Source: Acinetobacter sp. Ver3 (GTDB lineage: Bacteria > Pseudomonadota > Gammaproteobacteria > Pseudomonadales > Moraxellaceae). From it: a stretch of 64,000 bases of DNA. How positions within the stretch are numbered: position 1 is the first letter of the stretch; each line of letters opens with the position of its first letter. Below are positions 25,992 to 36,307 of this stretch, one piece after another. The translations under genes were made by a program, and so were the position numbers. The notes beneath the pieces were generated by a model. It was not told the DNA's origin. It saw nothing but the letters and a program-made list of their open reading frames with translations, and made no database searches. The stretch is from the NCBI RefSeq assembly GCF_000632455.1, contig NZ_JFYL01000007.1, positions 24,182 through 88,181 on the forward strand. Direction: 5' to 3'.

Positions 25992-26864
25992 CTATTTATT
26001 GTTTTGTTCAACTTGCAGAATGACTGAGGCAAGGTCTGATTCAGAAAAGCCGTTGGATTGATGCGCTTTCAATTGTTCTAAGGCTTGTTGAGCGACAGGA
26101 ATATTAAGGTCAAATTGTCGAGCCAAACTCAAGGCGTTATTTAAATCTTTAGACAGCGTCTGAACTTTCCATTGCACAGGCTCAAACTCGTGCGTTGCCA
26201 TACGTGGTGTTAAAATTTGAAAAGGTTTAGAGTCGGCGAATCCACCTGCTAAGGCAGGTGCAAGCAGTTGAGTATCAACACCCGCCTGATCTGCTAAAGC
26301 AACAGCTTCTGCGATGAGTGTGCTATTTGCAGCAACGATGAGTTGATTACAAATTTTGGTGGCTTGTCCTGTTCCAGTTCCACCCATACAGGTTACACGT
26401 TGTGAAAGAACTTGATACATTGGTTGTAAAGATTCGATGATGCTCGATGGTCCGCCAGCAAAAATAACTAAACTGCCATTTTCAGCACCAGCTGTTCCAC
26501 CTGACACAGGAGAATCTATCCAATGCGCTGATTTAGCAGTTGCACGTTGTGCAAGATTTTTAGTTTTATCCACAGATAGACTCGAGAAGTCCACAATAAT
26601 CTGCTTGGGTTGAATCAGTGATTCAATTTGAGAAAAAACAGCCTCTACCGCATTGTCATCGGCTAAACAAGTTAGGATCAGATCAAATTGTGCTATCTCA
26701 GAGAGTTGAAGGGGATGTGCCCCAAGCTGGATTAACGGCTCACATGCGTTGGGGCTTCGGTTCCAGACAGCAGTGTAAAACCCAGCCTGTATCAATCGAG
26801 TCGCCATTCTGCTACCCATTAAACCCATACCTAAGAATGCGATTTTAGTTTGACCGTTAATCAT
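25992..26864 (-). CDS. NAD(P)-dependent 3-hydroxyacid dehydrogenase (GlxR/GarR-like)
   Basis: Beta-hydroxyacid dehydrogenase family, 290 residues. Cofactor motif AFLGMGLMGSRMATRL at the N-terminus; substrate motif DSPVSGGTAGAENGSL; catalytic lysine in TGQATKICNQ (consensus GxxxKxxNN, here KICNQ). SKDLNNALSLARQFDLNIP is the typical C-terminal segment. Its position just upstream of hyi makes tartronate semialdehyde reductase (2-hydroxy-3-oxopropionate to glycerate) the likeliest activity. 3-hydroxyisobutyrate dehydrogenase is an alternative, given the crotonase gene upstream, but the Hyi pairing favours the first. Confidence 0.83.
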   Translation of the reverse strand: MINGQTKIAFLGMGLMGSRMATRLIQAGFYTAVWNRSPNACEPLIQLGAHPLQLSEIAQFDLILTCLADDNAVEAVFSQIESLIQPKQIIVDFSSLSVDKTKNLAQRATAKSAHWIDSPVSGGTAGAENGSLVIFAGGPSSIIESLQPMYQVLSQRVTCMGGTGTGQATKICNQLIVAANSTLIAEAVALADQAGVDTQLLAPALAGGFADSKPFQILTPRMATHEFEPVQWKVQTLSKDLNNALSLARQFDLNIPVAQQALEQLKAHQSNGFSESDLASVILQVEQNNK

Positions 26865-26902
26865 TATTGAAGCTAATCCCTGATCTAAGTTTGAAAACCA
26901 AT

Positions 26903-27691
26903 TTATTTGAATTGACGTGGTAGAAATTCCAAATCTGGATTTTTATCTTTTTTACGCGCAATTTGACTGTTTTTGCCAAGGAGTAATTTGAGTTGCCAAA
27001 TTTTCTCAAGACGAAGTGATTTTTTGGGTGCGTGTTCCATCGCATCTAAGACCTGTTTTACTGCAGCTAAGGCATCAGGTGAGCGCTGCAACATTTCGTC
27101 GGCAAGCTGTTGAGCTTTTTGCATCGGCGCGTTATCAACATGTGTGATCAATCCAATTTCTTTGGCATATTGACCATCAAATACACGTGCTGTTAATGAT
27201 AATTCTTTGGCTAGGTCGACTCCAATAATACCTTTGATTGAGCGTGTTAACCCCATATCTGGAACTAAGCCCCAACGGGTTTCCATAATCGACATTTGGG
27301 TGTTGGGGTGAGCAATTCGAATATCAGCCGCTAAAGCCAATTGCATACCTGCACCGAAGCAATACCCTTCAATAGCTGCAATGACTGGAACAGGGAGTTC
27401 TTGCCAGATTAAAAAAGCTTTTTGAAATAGACTTTGACCAGGCTTAATGAGTTCCCATGCGGCATAAGCACGATTTTGTGGATTATTCAGGTCTGTTAAA
27501 TCAATACCTGCACTAAATACGTTGGCTTCACCAGTGAGAATCACACAGCGGATAGTACGATCAGATTTAATTTTATTTGCGACTTGCACCAACTCTTTCA
27601 AAAGTTGAAAGCTCATCGCGTTACGTTTGTCGGGACGATTCAGAAAAACCGTCGCAATTCCATTATTTTTTTCTACACGTATTACAGCCAT
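26903..27691 (-). CDS. Crotonase/enoyl-CoA hydratase-family protein
   Basis: 262 residues with the crotonase fold. The oxyanion-hole segments are FSAGIDLTDLN and AIEGYCFGAGMQLALAADIR. A Glu is present in the MSIMETRWGLVPDMG loop, but the two-glutamate hydratase pair is not obvious, so it may be an isomerase, hydrolase or dehydratase of the superfamily instead. It is 38 bases upstream of the GlxR-like gene on the same strand, so the three could be one transcript, although no single pathway links all three with certainty. Confidence 0.82.
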   Translation of the reverse strand: MAVIRVEKNNGIATVFLNRPDKRNAMSFQLLKELVQVANKIKSDRTIRCVILTGEANVFSAGIDLTDLNNPQNRAYAAWELIKPGQSLFQKAFLIWQELPVPVIAAIEGYCFGAGMQLALAADIRIAHPNTQMSIMETRWGLVPDMGLTRSIKGIIGVDLAKELSLTARVFDGQYAKEIGLITHVDNAPMQKAQQLADEMLQRSPDALAAVKQVLDAMEHAPKKSLRLEKIWQLKLLLGKNSQIARKKDKNPDLEFLPRQFK

Positions 27692-27801
27692 TATTGTGAC
27701 TCGAGTTTATTGTTCCTTGTTTTAAGCATAACATGTCCAAAATAGACTGTCGTGACAGTAGAGTCATCACGTATTGCCTAATACAGTGTGTTGATCGTCT
27801 A

Positions 27802-30606
27802 TTAATGATTCAGAATAGACTCGGCTGCTTCTTTCACTTGTCCAATCGCATGTTTTAATTCATCCAGCCGTTTCATCACATTTTCAATAAATTGCTCATC
27901 TGCTTTTCTACGCTCTTTACGCAGCGTTGAAACGAACTGTTCAAATTCACCTGTGATGCTTTGTAAATTCGGAGTGCCGACGTAGCGTGTTGCCCCATAT
28001 AAACGGTGTAATACATGTTCGAGCTGCGGATAATCTTCAAGTTCGATGAGTTGTTCTATTTCAGCAAGTTCATTCGGGAAGCTGTCCACCAGCATCTTCA
28101 ATAAATCTTGTGCTAAGTCTTCTTTATTCGCTGCCAATTGAACGCACTGTTTCCAATCTAAAACCTTATGATCTAAGGTTTCGATACGTAAAGTTTTTTC
28201 TTGGGATTTAATTGGATGAATAAACTTATCACTGCTCCAATGGGTCAGAATTTGAATAATCTGATCCATTTGGATTGGTTTGGTGACATAGTCATCCATG
28301 CCGACTTTAAGCAACTTTTGTTTCTCATCTGCTAAAGCATGTGCTGTAAGTGCAATGATCGGTGTGTGACGTCCCTCGATGGTGGATTCTAGTGACCTGA
28401 TCGCACGAGTCGTATCGATGCCGGACATCACTGGCATTTGAATGTCCATAAATATCAGATCAAACGGCTTTTCATCATTTTGAATCTGTTGTTGTAAAAT
28501 TTGTAGTGCCTCTTGTCCACTTTGCGCTTTAGTTGTTTGAACATTAATTTCGCCGAGCAAAGCTTCTAAAACGATTAAGTTTGGTAGATGATCGTCTACT
28601 GCAAGTACATGTAAATTAAGGGCTTTAAAGTTATCATGAGGTTCTACTTCAAATATTGGCTGATTTTCCAAAAGCTGAATTAATGATGAACGGCTCAGAG
28701 GTTGATACAGTGGTCTCGCTTTGTATTCATTCAACATGTTGAGGTCGAGCGCCATCTGATAGCCATATACGGCTAAGTGACCTTGATAACGTCCGCGAAT
28801 CTCTTTTAATAAAGCCTCTGGATCACCACTGTGATCTACAATCAACCACGTATTTTCAGGTTGATGTGTCAAACCATTTAGACGGCTGAATAAATCTAGA
28901 ATGGATTGAGCTTCTGTGTGTTCAACACCATAATTTTCTAAATAATGACGTAAAACATTCGCAGTTGCAGGGTGGGCTAAATAGGAGATGACACGCATGT
29001 CATGGAATTGCGGATGAATAATTTCATATTCATCAACCGCAAATTTCGCAGTAAACCAGAATGTTGAACCCTTTTCAGTTGGGGCGCGTTCTTGGTTATC
29101 TTCAAAGCCAATTTGGCCATGCATCAGATTAACCAATTGTTTTGAGATTGCTAAGCCTAAACCTGTGCCACCAAATTGACGAGTGACGGAAGCATCGCCT
29201 TGAGAAAATGATTCAAATAACCGTTTTCGGTCTGTACCACTTAACCCAATACCACTATCTTGAACACTAAAATGCAATAGGCAATGTTCTAGATCGTCAT
29301 GCTCCATTCGAACACGTACAATAATTTCACCATCAGGGGTGAATTTAATGGCATTTGAAATCAGGTTAGTCAAAATCTGTTTACAACGTAAAGCATCGCC
29401 AATCACATACTTTGGAATGTTATCGGCATAGTAGAAGGCCATATCGATATTTTTTTGGGCGGCTAATGGCGACAACATGTCCATAACATCGAAGATCGCT
29501 TCTTCTAAATCAAATGATGCGGTTTCTAGTTCAAGTTTACCGGCATCAATTTTTGAAAAGTCCAAGACGTCATTGATCAGTGCTAAAAGATGTGCTGATG
29601 ATTTGCGAATCGTTTGCAAATACAGGCTTTGATCATTGCTGAGATTCTCTTGGCGCAATAACAAGTGAATAAAACCATCGATACTATTCAGCGGGGTACG
29701 CAACTCATGACTGATATTGGCAAGAAAAACAGATTTTGCCTGATTGGATGAAATGGCCTGATCGCGTGCTTGTTTATAAGTAATATTTTGCACTTCAAGT
29801 GTATCAAGCGTACGTCTTAAATCGTCTTCGGTCTGCTCGGTATGCTCCTTCAGCTCTAAAAAGCTGAAATGTAGACGCTTCACGACATTCGCAATATCAC
29901 GTTGGAGTAACCTTAACTCGCCAGTACTATTGATGACCATGTGTTGGTCGAGTGTGTCTGCATTGAGTCGCTGTAATTGCATACGTATTTCGTACATAGG
30001 TGCAATCCAACGTCGTGAATAAAAGTTCAAGCACAGTAATAAGAGTAAAAGTGTCAACAAACCCGTCGTGATCAGTACAATGAAAACACGATATTGAGAG
30101 ATGGCGAGAGGTTGATTATCTAGCTCGATAACAAGCCATTTTTTACTTTGATCAGGCGTATTTAATGCTAAGCCATAAATATGATTATGTTGATCTTTAA
30201 TCGGACCAAATGTTTGTACATTGGTCGGGAAGCTAGGCCAAGGTTTTTCATTGCGATAGCCTAACCCAAAATAAGGTTTTTGTTGTTGGTCTAGGACTGC
30301 GACACTGAGTAAATATTTTTCATTAAACATCTTTTGTAAGATGCTTTTAGCGCGGTCTTGTTGCGCTTGTGAGGGGTTTTTTTCAAGCGCAATAAGTAGG
30401 TTTTCTGTCGTGTATTTATAACGACTTAAAATTGCATTTGCGGCAAAGCGTTGTTCTGATTTTGCGGAATTAGACGTTTCTGTGAGCACCAGTGCAGAGC
30501 CGACGCTTGCCAGTACCGCAATGGGTACAAAAATGAGGGCAATCAATTGCCCATAAGCATGGTTTAGTTTTAAGCGATTGAAGATTTTTTTATTCAAATT
30601 CGACAT
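27802..30606 (-). CDS. gacS: Hybrid sensor histidine kinase GacS/BarA
   Basis: Membrane kinase of the Gac/Rsm pathway that phosphorylates GacA/UvrY and so controls secondary metabolism, virulence and carbon flow through CsrA/RsmA-binding RNAs in relatives. Order of parts in 934 residues: TM1 (about 20-42), periplasmic sensor (43-172), TM2 (173-195), HAMP (196-250), HisKA with His300 in NISHELRTPLNS, HATPase (N-box ILTNLISNAIKF, G-boxes DSGIGL and GGTGLGLAI), a degenerate receiver-like segment (about 530-640), a true receiver with Asp721 in FMDIQMPVMSG, and Hpt with His867 in LHRLYGATRYVG. It is divergent from cysM; in E. coli barA is likewise next to rlmD-relA. Confidence 0.93.
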   Translation of the reverse strand: MSNLNKKIFNRLKLNHAYGQLIALIFVPIAVLASVGSALVLTETSNSAKSEQRFAANAILSRYKYTTENLLIALEKNPSQAQQDRAKSILQKMFNEKYLLSVAVLDQQQKPYFGLGYRNEKPWPSFPTNVQTFGPIKDQHNHIYGLALNTPDQSKKWLVIELDNQPLAISQYRVFIVLITTGLLTLLLLLLCLNFYSRRWIAPMYEIRMQLQRLNADTLDQHMVINSTGELRLLQRDIANVVKRLHFSFLELKEHTEQTEDDLRRTLDTLEVQNITYKQARDQAISSNQAKSVFLANISHELRTPLNSIDGFIHLLLRQENLSNDQSLYLQTIRKSSAHLLALINDVLDFSKIDAGKLELETASFDLEEAIFDVMDMLSPLAAQKNIDMAFYYADNIPKYVIGDALRCKQILTNLISNAIKFTPDGEIIVRVRMEHDDLEHCLLHFSVQDSGIGLSGTDRKRLFESFSQGDASVTRQFGGTGLGLAISKQLVNLMHGQIGFEDNQERAPTEKGSTFWFTAKFAVDEYEIIHPQFHDMRVISYLAHPATANVLRHYLENYGVEHTEAQSILDLFSRLNGLTHQPENTWLIVDHSGDPEALLKEIRGRYQGHLAVYGYQMALDLNMLNEYKARPLYQPLSRSSLIQLLENQPIFEVEPHDNFKALNLHVLAVDDHLPNLIVLEALLGEINVQTTKAQSGQEALQILQQQIQNDEKPFDLIFMDIQMPVMSGIDTTRAIRSLESTIEGRHTPIIALTAHALADEKQKLLKVGMDDYVTKPIQMDQIIQILTHWSSDKFIHPIKSQEKTLRIETLDHKVLDWKQCVQLAANKEDLAQDLLKMLVDSFPNELAEIEQLIELEDYPQLEHVLHRLYGATRYVGTPNLQSITGEFEQFVSTLRKERRKADEQFIENVMKRLDELKHAIGQVKEAAESILNH

Positions 30607-30757
30607 GTGCAGAGTGACTCATTCCCCATGTTGGGCATATTAGCACGCTTTAAAAAAATGATGGTGCTTTAATCACCCTCATTAAAAAGCCTTTGAAATT
30701 GATGCAGTGAGATACTTTTTTTCATACAATACCTGCACCTCAATATGGGTGCAAATA

Positions 30758-31678
30758 ATGAGTAATACACAAGTAGATTTTCAATCAGACGATTTTTTAT
30801 TAGACCACTATGTGGGTAAAACCCCATTGGTTAGGTTACAGCGTCTGGCAAGTCATACTCAAGCGACTGTATTGGCAAAACTGGAAGGTAATAATCCAGC
30901 GGGCTCTGTCAAAGATCGCCCAGCATATAACATGATCATGCAAGCTGAAAAACGTGGTGACATTAAGCCAGGTGATACGCTGATCGAAGCGACTAGCGGT
31001 AACACAGGTATTGCATTAGCCATGGTTGCGGCAATGCGTGGCTATAAAATGAAATTGATTATGCCTGCAAGCTCTAGTCAAGAGCGCAAAGATGCAATGC
31101 GTGCGTATGGTGCTGAGCTTATTGAATCCGAGAATATGGAAGAAGCTCGTGATATCGCATTGCGAATGGAAAAAGATGGTCTAGGTTTAGTACTCAATCA
31201 ATTTGGTAATCCAGACAATGTCCAAGCACACTATTTGACAACTGGTCCAGAAATTTGGCAACAAACTGGCGGTAAAATTACGCATTTTGTAAGTTCGATG
31301 GGAACAACGGGAACCATCATGGGGATTTCAAAATACCTCAAAGAACAAAATCCAAATATTCAAATTATTGGTTTACAGCCATCTGAAGGGTCGAATATTG
31401 CAGGTATTCGCCGTTGGCCTCAAGAATATTTACCGACGATTTTTGATGCTTCTCGTGTTGATCAAATTATGGATATTCCACAAATTGAAGCTGAAAAAAT
31501 GGCTCGTCAATTGGCACGTAAGGAAGGAATTAGTGCTGGTACTTCTTCTGGTGGTGCAGTTTGGGCATCAATAAAAATCGCTGAACAACATCCTAGTGCT
31601 GTGATTGCATGTATCGTGTGTGATCGTGGTGATCGTTATCTCTCTACGGGGTTATTCTCTGTAGAAGATGAACAATAA
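30758..31678 (+). CDS. cysM: Cysteine synthase B
   Basis: PLP-dependent O-acetylserine sulfhydrylase, 306 residues. PLP lysine in GNNPAGSVKDRPAY; phosphate-binding TSGNTGIALA; CysM-type KLIMPASSSQERKDAMRAYG; SSMGTTGTIMG and AGTSSGGAVW complete the active site. The ATG at 30758 is chosen over an in-frame GTG 17 codons upstream. It begins a run of four same-strand genes (cysM, exonuclease, rlmD, relA) with gaps of 16, 9 and 53 bases. Confidence 0.94.
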   Translation: MSNTQVDFQSDDFLLDHYVGKTPLVRLQRLASHTQATVLAKLEGNNPAGSVKDRPAYNMIMQAEKRGDIKPGDTLIEATSGNTGIALAMVAAMRGYKMKLIMPASSSQERKDAMRAYGAELIESENMEEARDIALRMEKDGLGLVLNQFGNPDNVQAHYLTTGPEIWQQTGGKITHFVSSMGTTGTIMGISKYLKEQNPNIQIIGLQPSEGSNIAGIRRWPQEYLPTIFDASRVDQIMDIPQIEAEKMARQLARKEGISAGTSSGGAVWASIKIAEQHPSAVIACIVCDRGDRYLSTGLFSVEDEQ

Positions 31679-31694
31679 ATTCGAGTAAATCTAT

Positions 31695-32516
31695 ATGCGC
31701 TTACCTGTTTTAGTGTTTGATATTGAAACATTGACCGATCTTAAATCAGGAGCGCATCTATATGGCTTAGATTTACCAGAAGATAGTATTGAACAAGCGC
31801 TGAGTAAGTTAAGACGTCAAGAAGCGGGCACTGACTTTCAGCGACTTGCTTTACATGAAATTGTCTGTATTTCAGGACTATGGATTGATGAAAAGGCGGG
31901 AATGAAATTATTTTCATTCAGTCGTGAACATTATTCAGAACCTGAAATTTTACAAAAATTTCTATCAATTTTTGATAAACGTAATCCGACTTTAGTCAGT
32001 TGGAATGGCTCCCAATTTGATCTGCCTGTTATTATGTATAGAGCAATGTATCATGGGTTGTCTGCGCCAAGTCTGTTTGATCAAGGCGAAATTGATACAC
32101 AAAAGCGCTATAATAACTACCAGAATCGTTACCATCATCGTCATATTGATTTGATGGATTTTATGGCAATGTTTAATGCGCGTCACTTCCAAAAACTGGA
32201 TGATGTCGCTTATATGCTCGGTTACCCGGGTAAGCGCGGAACACCAGGTTATTTTATCCCTGAATATGTTCGTAACAATAATTGGATAGAATTAACCAGT
32301 TATTGTGAAGGGGATGTTTTAAACACATGGTTAGTCTATCTGCGCTATGTATTGTTAAAAGGACAGATTTTGCCTGAAGATCATCGTCTGTGGATTCAAG
32401 CGACGATTCATTATCTTCAAGGTCAACCCCAGCAAACAGAATTTTTGCGTATTTGGCAAGAAACTGCTGAAAAAACTGACTTCACCGCTTCGGATTTTAA
32501 ATCAACTCAACATTAG
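31695..32516 (+). CDS. Predicted 3'-5' exonuclease (PolB-like DEDD superfamily)
   Basis: A 273-residue soluble protein with the DEDD exonuclease motifs in order: Exo I VFDIETLTD, Exo II LVSWNGSQFDLPV and Exo III-like YCEGDVLNTW. This matches the DNA_pol_B_exo2 family found as a stand-alone gene in many proteobacteria. Biological role not established; processing of DNA or RNA ends is inferred from fold. It lies between cysM and rlmD in a tight operon, an arrangement conserved in Acinetobacter by recollection. Confidence 0.85.
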   Translation: MRLPVLVFDIETLTDLKSGAHLYGLDLPEDSIEQALSKLRRQEAGTDFQRLALHEIVCISGLWIDEKAGMKLFSFSREHYSEPEILQKFLSIFDKRNPTLVSWNGSQFDLPVIMYRAMYHGLSAPSLFDQGEIDTQKRYNNYQNRYHHRHIDLMDFMAMFNARHFQKLDDVAYMLGYPGKRGTPGYFIPEYVRNNNWIELTSYCEGDVLNTWLVYLRYVLLKGQILPEDHRLWIQATIHYLQGQPQQTEFLRIWQETAEKTDFTASDFKSTQH

Positions 32517-32525
32517 GTTATCTCT

Positions 32526-33893
32526 TTGAAACAACGTGCCGCACATCGCTCATCTCAACTTCCTCGTTATACATTTACAGTTGAGAGACTTTCACACGAA
32601 GGGCGAGGGATCGCACATTTTCAAGGACAGGAACATCCTCAAGACAAATTGGGTAAAAAGGTCTTTATTCGTTTTGCACTGCCAGGAGAAACAGTAGAAG
32701 CTCAAATTACCCATCAGGCAAAAAAATTAGAAGAAGCTGATTGTGTGCAGTTGATTGGGGCGCCGAGTCCAATTCGTACACAGCCAGTTTGTCCACATTT
32801 TGGAAAATGTGGAGGCTGTAATATGCAGCACATAAAATTAGATGAACAAATTCGTTTAAAACAATCAGTTTTAGAGTCGCATCTCACCCACTTTGCAGGT
32901 GCTCTTCCAGAGTCGTGGCTAGAACCATTGCGTTCGACACGTGAAGATTATCGTCACAAGGCGCGTATTGGCGTTCGCTACATTGCTAAAAAAAATAAAT
33001 TAGTCATGGGTTTTCGTGAGGCTCAATCTAATCAGCTTACTGAAATTAAAACCTGCAAAATTTTAGATGCAGAGCTAGATGCTGCGTTACCTCACCTCAA
33101 GGTACTCCTTGAAAATCTAAAAGCAAAAGCAGATATAGGTCATATTGAATTGGCGAAAGGAGATCAAGAGGTTGCACTTTTGATACGTCATACCAACAAA
33201 TTACCGCAAAATGATGTCAACCAACTGCGTGAATTTGCGTTAGAAAGATCATGGCAGCTTTATTTGCAACCTGCTGGTGTAAGTAGTGTTCATCGTGCGG
33301 ATGGTGACCTATCTGAGCGATTACATTACTCACTACCTGATTTTAACGTGACGTTTGGTTTTAAACCGACTGACTTTACTCAGGTGAACCCCACCATTAA
33401 TCCACAAATGGTGAAGCTGGCATGTGAATTGCTTGACCTGAGCGGAAATGAGCGTGTTCTTGATTTATTCTGTGGTCTAGGGAATTTCTCATTGCCACTT
33501 GCACGTTCTGTAACACGGGGTGAGGTCGTCGCGGTGGAGGGAAGTGAGGAAATGGTGATGCGTGGGACAGAAAATGCACTGAAAAACGGCATCACAAACG
33601 TAAAATTTTATGCTCAGGATTTAACGCAAGATTTTTCGCAACATTCTTGGGCAAATCAAGGGTTCGAGGCACTCTTAATAGACCCACCACGCGCTGGAGC
33701 TGAAGAAATTATGCACTATGTGCCAAATTTTGGTGCAAAAAAAATCGTCTATGTTTCCTGTAATCCTGCTACATTAGCACGTGATACAGGGATTTTAGTA
33801 CAACATGGCTATCAGTTGAAGAAAGCTGGTGTGATGGATATGTTCAGTCATACAGGCCATGTTGAATCTATTGCTTTATTTGAAAAAAGCTAG
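32526..33893 (+). CDS. rlmD: 23S rRNA (uracil(1939)-C5)-methyltransferase RlmD
   Basis: SAM-dependent enzyme making m5U1939 in 23S rRNA. It has an N-terminal TRAM domain ([17 protein letters not shown]), an iron-sulfur cluster site [10 protein letters not shown] (Cys89, 95, 98) with a fourth Cys near 177, SAM motif [14 protein letters not shown], and the nucleophile in [11 protein letters not shown]. 455 residues. The start must be a TTG at 32526: AGG lies 8 bases upstream, and no ATG occurs before the TRAM domain. Confidence 0.94.
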   Translation: MKQRAAHRSSQLPRYTFTVERLSHEGRGIAHFQGQEHPQDKLGKKVFIRFALPGETVEAQITHQAKKLEEADCVQLIGAPSPIRTQPVCPHFGKCGGCNMQHIKLDEQIRLKQSVLESHLTHFAGALPESWLEPLRSTREDYRHKARIGVRYIAKKNKLVMGFREAQSNQLTEIKTCKILDAELDAALPHLKVLLENLKAKADIGHIELAKGDQEVALLIRHTNKLPQNDVNQLREFALERSWQLYLQPAGVSSVHRADGDLSERLHYSLPDFNVTFGFKPTDFTQVNPTINPQMVKLACELLDLSGNERVLDLFCGLGNFSLPLARSVTRGEVVAVEGSEEMVMRGTENALKNGITNVKFYAQDLTQDFSQHSWANQGFEALLIDPPRAGAEEIMHYVPNFGAKKIVYVSCNPATLARDTGILVQHGYQLKKAGVMDMFSHTGHVESIALFEKS

Positions 33894-33946
33894 TGCTAAG
33901 TGTTGATTTAATAAAATGAAGATTAGATTTAAAAAAGGAGAAGGGT

Positions 33947-36253
33947 ATGGTCACAGTACGTGAGCAGTTACCTGGACGACTGACTGAGTTGTCTGAGGAA
34001 ACGACTGTAGAACATGCCGCTGAAGCGCAACTTGGTTTAGCAACTTGGCTAGACCGTGCGCGGATTATTTTAGACGGTGCAGAACTTAAAAAATTAGAAG
34101 AAGTCGCTCTTAGTGTTTTAAAAAAAGAACTGACTTCTGATCACCATCATAAAACCAATACCTTCGCGACTGGCTTAGGTATGGCAGATATTTTGGCTCA
34201 CCTACATGTTGATGAAGATACTTTGTCAGCAGCGATGCTTTATCGTAGTGTGCGTGAGGGCATGACGTCGCTTGAGGAGATTCGTAAAAGCTTTGGTGAA
34301 AGTGTCTACAATTTGGTGAAAGGCACTTTGGCAATGGGTAAGTTGTCAGAGCTGATCGAAAAAAATAAACGTTTAGAAGATCACTTCAATAATAATCAGC
34401 GTGAACATTTAACTGGGATTTACAAGATGTTGATCTCAGTAACAGAGGATGTTCGCGTTGTATTAATCAAGTTGGCTGAGCGTACGCTGGCTTTGCGTGA
34501 GTTGGCAAACTCTCCAAAAGAGCGTCAAGAGCGTGTCGCACGAGAAATTTTGACCATTTACTCGCCCTTGGCGCATCGTCTTGGTATCGCGCAGTTAAAA
34601 TGGGAACTTGAAGATCTTGCGTTCCGTTATTTAGCACCAGAGCGCTATAAAGAAATTGCATCTTTACTCAATGAAAAACGCTTAGAGCGCGAACAATATA
34701 TTCAATTCGTGGTCGATAAGCTGAAAAGTGAGTTGTTGAAGCATGGCATTGAGGCTGAAATCTCAGGTCGTGTGAAACACATTTATTCGATTTATCGAAA
34801 AATGAAAAGTAAGAACTTAAGTTTCGATCAGCTATATGACATTCGAGCTGTTCGTGTACTGGTTCAGAATGTATCTGAGTGTTATCACGCTTTGGGGATC
34901 GTACATCAAATCTGGCGTCATATTCCCCATCAGTTTGATGATTACATCACTAACCCAAAAGCCAATGGCTACCGTTCTTTACATACTGCAGTGATTGCTG
35001 AAAATAAATCTTTAGAGATACAAATCAGAACCACTGAAATGCATGAAGAAGCTGAGTTAGGCGTTTGTTCTCATTTCAATTATAAAGAAGGTGCCAAAAC
35101 TACAGATTATTCATTTAATCATCGTTTGCACTCTTTACGTTCCGTGCTTGAACATTATCAAGAACGAAATGAAGCAGGTGCGCATCCGAATGAAGACGAA
35201 ACTGAAAATTTCAATCAGCTTCAAGATTTTGAAGATTTTGAAAAAATTTATGTTTTTAGTCGTGATGGTGACATTAAAGAATTACCGCGTAATTCAACCG
35301 TTTTAGATTTTGCATACCATGTGCATACTGAGGTTGGTAATAAGTGTTATGCAGCACGTGTGAACCAACGTTATGTTCCACTGACTTATACATTAAAAAC
35401 AGGTGAACAAGTCGAGATTTTGACCAAGAAAGATCGTGAGCCAAATCGTGATTGGTTGGTGAACTCTTTAGGTTATATCAAGACAGCACGTGCAAGAGAC
35501 AAGTTGCGCCATTGGTTCAGACAGCAAGACCGTAGTAAGAACTTAGAAGTCGGTCGAGAGATTCTCACCAAGGAATTATCACGTCTTGCAATTCACCCAA
35601 AAAGTATTGATTTGAGTGATTATTGTGCTCATTTTAACGTTAAAACAGGTGAGGACATTCTTGTATCCTTGGTGAGTGGAGATATCAGTCTTCATGCATT
35701 GATTAATCAAGTCAATCGTCATATGCACTTGGATCAAGATGAGCCTGAGTTAGTGCTGAAGCCAGCATTAAATCCACGGGCGAGTCATACATTATCAGCG
35801 CATGGGATTCTGATTGACGGTTTGGATAATGTTGAACTACATATTGCACAATGTTGTCAGCCTGTTCATGGTGAGTCGATTGCTGGATATATCACACTCA
35901 ATCGTGGGGTGAGTATTCATAAGGTGGCTTGTCCGGATTATGTACGTATGATCAGCCAAGAACCTGAACGCGCTGTTGAAGCAGATTGGGAAATGCAACC
36001 GACAAGAGGGCAGAGTGTCCAAATTGTGGTTGAGGCTTATGATCGTCGAGGACTGCTGAAGGATCTAACCCAAGTGATTTTTTCAGATCAGATTAATATT
36101 CGCCAAGTGAATACCATTTCCGAAGCGGATGGTATTGCCAATATGAAGCTGTTGATTGAGGTCAAAGGTTTGGCTCAATTGTCTCGCTTGTTGGCTCGAT
36201 TGGAACAGCAACCAGGCATCATTAGCGCAAGACGTTTGGTGCAGGGGAATTAA
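33947..36253 (+). CDS. relA: GTP pyrophosphokinase RelA
   Basis: Ribosome-associated (p)ppGpp synthetase of the stringent response, 768 residues. The N-terminal HD-like hydrolase domain lacks a normal His-Asp pair (HLHVDEDTLSAAMLYRSV), as in RelA-type enzymes. The synthetase domain contains RVKHIYSIYRKMKSK, YDIRAVRVLV, QFDDYITNPKANGYRSLHT (the ExDD region typical of RelA rather than SpoT) and EIQIRTTEMHEEAELG. TGS domain from about residue 430 (IYVFSRDGDIKELPRNST), then helical/zinc-finger and C-terminal ACT domains. GGAGAAGGG precedes the ATG. It ends at a strong terminator. Confidence 0.95.
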   Translation: MVTVREQLPGRLTELSEETTVEHAAEAQLGLATWLDRARIILDGAELKKLEEVALSVLKKELTSDHHHKTNTFATGLGMADILAHLHVDEDTLSAAMLYRSVREGMTSLEEIRKSFGESVYNLVKGTLAMGKLSELIEKNKRLEDHFNNNQREHLTGIYKMLISVTEDVRVVLIKLAERTLALRELANSPKERQERVAREILTIYSPLAHRLGIAQLKWELEDLAFRYLAPERYKEIASLLNEKRLEREQYIQFVVDKLKSELLKHGIEAEISGRVKHIYSIYRKMKSKNLSFDQLYDIRAVRVLVQNVSECYHALGIVHQIWRHIPHQFDDYITNPKANGYRSLHTAVIAENKSLEIQIRTTEMHEEAELGVCSHFNYKEGAKTTDYSFNHRLHSLRSVLEHYQERNEAGAHPNEDETENFNQLQDFEDFEKIYVFSRDGDIKELPRNSTVLDFAYHVHTEVGNKCYAARVNQRYVPLTYTLKTGEQVEILTKKDREPNRDWLVNSLGYIKTARARDKLRHWFRQQDRSKNLEVGREILTKELSRLAIHPKSIDLSDYCAHFNVKTGEDILVSLVSGDISLHALINQVNRHMHLDQDEPELVLKPALNPRASHTLSAHGILIDGLDNVELHIAQCCQPVHGESIAGYITLNRGVSIHKVACPDYVRMISQEPERAVEADWEMQPTRGQSVQIVVEAYDRRGLLKDLTQVIFSDQINIRQVNTISEADGIANMKLLIEVKGLAQLSRLLARLEQQPGIISARRLVQGN

Positions 36254-36254
36254 A

Positions 36255-36280
36255 AAAAAGCCTGCTTTAGCAGGCTTTTT
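36255..36280. terminator. Terminator after relA
   Basis: AAAAAGCCTGC / GCAGGCTTTTT perfect stem with loop TTTA, immediately after the relA stop. It can also serve the convergent small-protein gene. Confidence 0.92.
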
Positions 36281-36307
36281 ATGACTGATCACTCAAATAG
36301 CGTTAAA